Shown here in pieces: positions 5,562-5,794 of a stretch of DNA of 5,794 nt. Location of the stretch: positions 1 to 5,794 of the forward strand of contig JALSSH010000008.1 in the NCBI GenBank assembly GCA_026984385.1. The letters are read 5' to 3'. Made by a program: the position numbers and the translations under genes. This stretch comes from Ardenticatenia bacterium. Lineage in GTDB: Bacteria; Chloroflexota; Anaerolineae; Aggregatilineales; Aggregatilineaceae. Each line of letters opens with the position of its first letter. The stretch's first letter is position 1. The notes below the pieces were generated by a model. It saw only the letters and a list, made by a program, of their open reading frames with translations. It was not told where the DNA came from and did not search any database.

Positions 5562-5590
5562 ACCCCGCTTCTTTTAGCCGCAAGCGGGGT
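5562..5590 (-). terminator. Terminator-like hairpin upstream of the PPC protein promoter
   Basis: ACCCCGCTT (5562-5570) and AAGCGGGGT (5582-5590) make a perfect 9-bp stem with an 11-nt loop. On the minus strand it is followed by AGCTTTTGCCTTT, a broken but real T-rich tail. This fits an intrinsic terminator for the minus-strand gene at the right edge, insulating the PPC gene; its T-rich tail overlaps the -35 of the next promoter. Confidence 0.5.
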
Positions 5591-5680
5591 GATCGTAGGG
5601 AAGCCGCCATATTGTGGGGGGACGCTTGCCGGTCCGCATGGGTGTTTGCGGCGAGTGGGGCGTTCTGGGCGCGGCGGGGT

Positions 5681-5701
5681 CAAGGGGCGTTGCGCCCCTT
5701 G
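5681..5701. repeat. Triloop hairpin, right cluster, first
   Basis: CAAGGGGCG and CGCCCCTTG form a perfect 9-bp stem with loop TTG. It pairs with a second hairpin five bases away and resembles the intergenic GGGGC/GCCCC palindromic repeats seen in many GC-rich genomes (from general knowledge, not searched). Confidence 0.6.
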
Positions 5702-5706
5702 CGGGG

Positions 5707-5725
5707 TGCGGGGCAGCGCCCCGCA
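5707..5725. repeat. Triloop hairpin, right cluster, second
   Basis: TGCGGGGC and GCCCCGCA form a perfect 8-bp stem with loop AGC, ten bases past the stop of the partial gene at the right edge. Confidence 0.6.
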
Positions 5726-5735
5726 AATCCCACGC

Positions 5736-5794
5736 TCAGCCGCTCGGAATGCCGCCCGCGTTCGGCGTTTCCACCGGCTCGTCCCAGCTCAGCA
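5736..5794 (-). CDS. 3' end of an unidentified minus-strand gene (partial)
   Basis: From the right edge the minus strand reads 18 sense codons, LSWDEPVETPNAGGIPSG, then TGA (5738-5736). Codon use is GC-rich in the third position like the neighbours, and hairpins follow at once downstream, as expected after a stop. The tail is polar, Pro/Gly-rich and too short to assign to a family. The call rests on composition and layout only, and the gene body lies outside the window. The stretch between this stop and the PPC gene start (5468-5735) holds a promoter, a terminator-like hairpin and two triloop hairpins, with no credible gene. Confidence 0.45.
   Translation of the reverse strand, partial: LSWDEPVETPNAGGIPSG

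Overview
The window is GC-rich, densely coded bacterial DNA with several GTG starts and many GC-rich inverted repeats. Gene content and protein style (glutamate racemase, a free-standing biotin carrier protein, an alpha-oxoamine synthase, and a secreted protein with pre-peptidase C-terminal (PPC) and DUF2135-like domains) fit a Chloroflexota-type (Anaerolineae-like) organism. That assignment is inference from overall character; no rRNA or marker gene settles it.

Layout from left to right: (1) the 3' end of a glutamate racemase gene (murI, + strand, cut by the left edge); (2) 20 bp later, the convergent 3' end of a small HEAT-repeat protein gene (- strand), which has a strong extended -10 promoter and a roughly 145-nt leader with two matched hairpins; (3) a PLP-dependent alpha-oxoamine synthase gene (- strand) whose active-site signature resembles serine palmitoyltransferase more than 2-amino-3-ketobutyrate CoA ligase (KBL) or 8-amino-7-oxononanoate synthase (BioF); (4) a 209-bp divergent control region with an inverted repeat; (5) a biotinyl-domain carrier protein gene (+ strand); (6) a 131-bp block made almost wholly of perfect inverted repeats, including an 88-bp sequence that folds on paper into a gap-free four-way junction; (7) a large secreted beta-sandwich protein gene (- strand) built from an internal duplication; (8) its promoter, a terminator-like hairpin and a second, smaller hairpin pair; (9) what looks like the last 18 codons of another - strand gene at the right edge.

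The genes do not form one obvious operon. The oxoamine synthase and the biotin carrier are divergent and could both serve acyl-CoA/lipid chemistry (malonyl-CoA supply and acyl-CoA plus amino acid condensation), but no partner genes (biotin carboxylase, carboxyltransferase, sphingolipid reductases) are in the window. The secreted protein stands alone between two hairpin clusters. I see no tRNA, rRNA, CRISPR array, insertion sequence or transposase gene. The least ordinary element is the six-helix palindromic block at 3121-3251.
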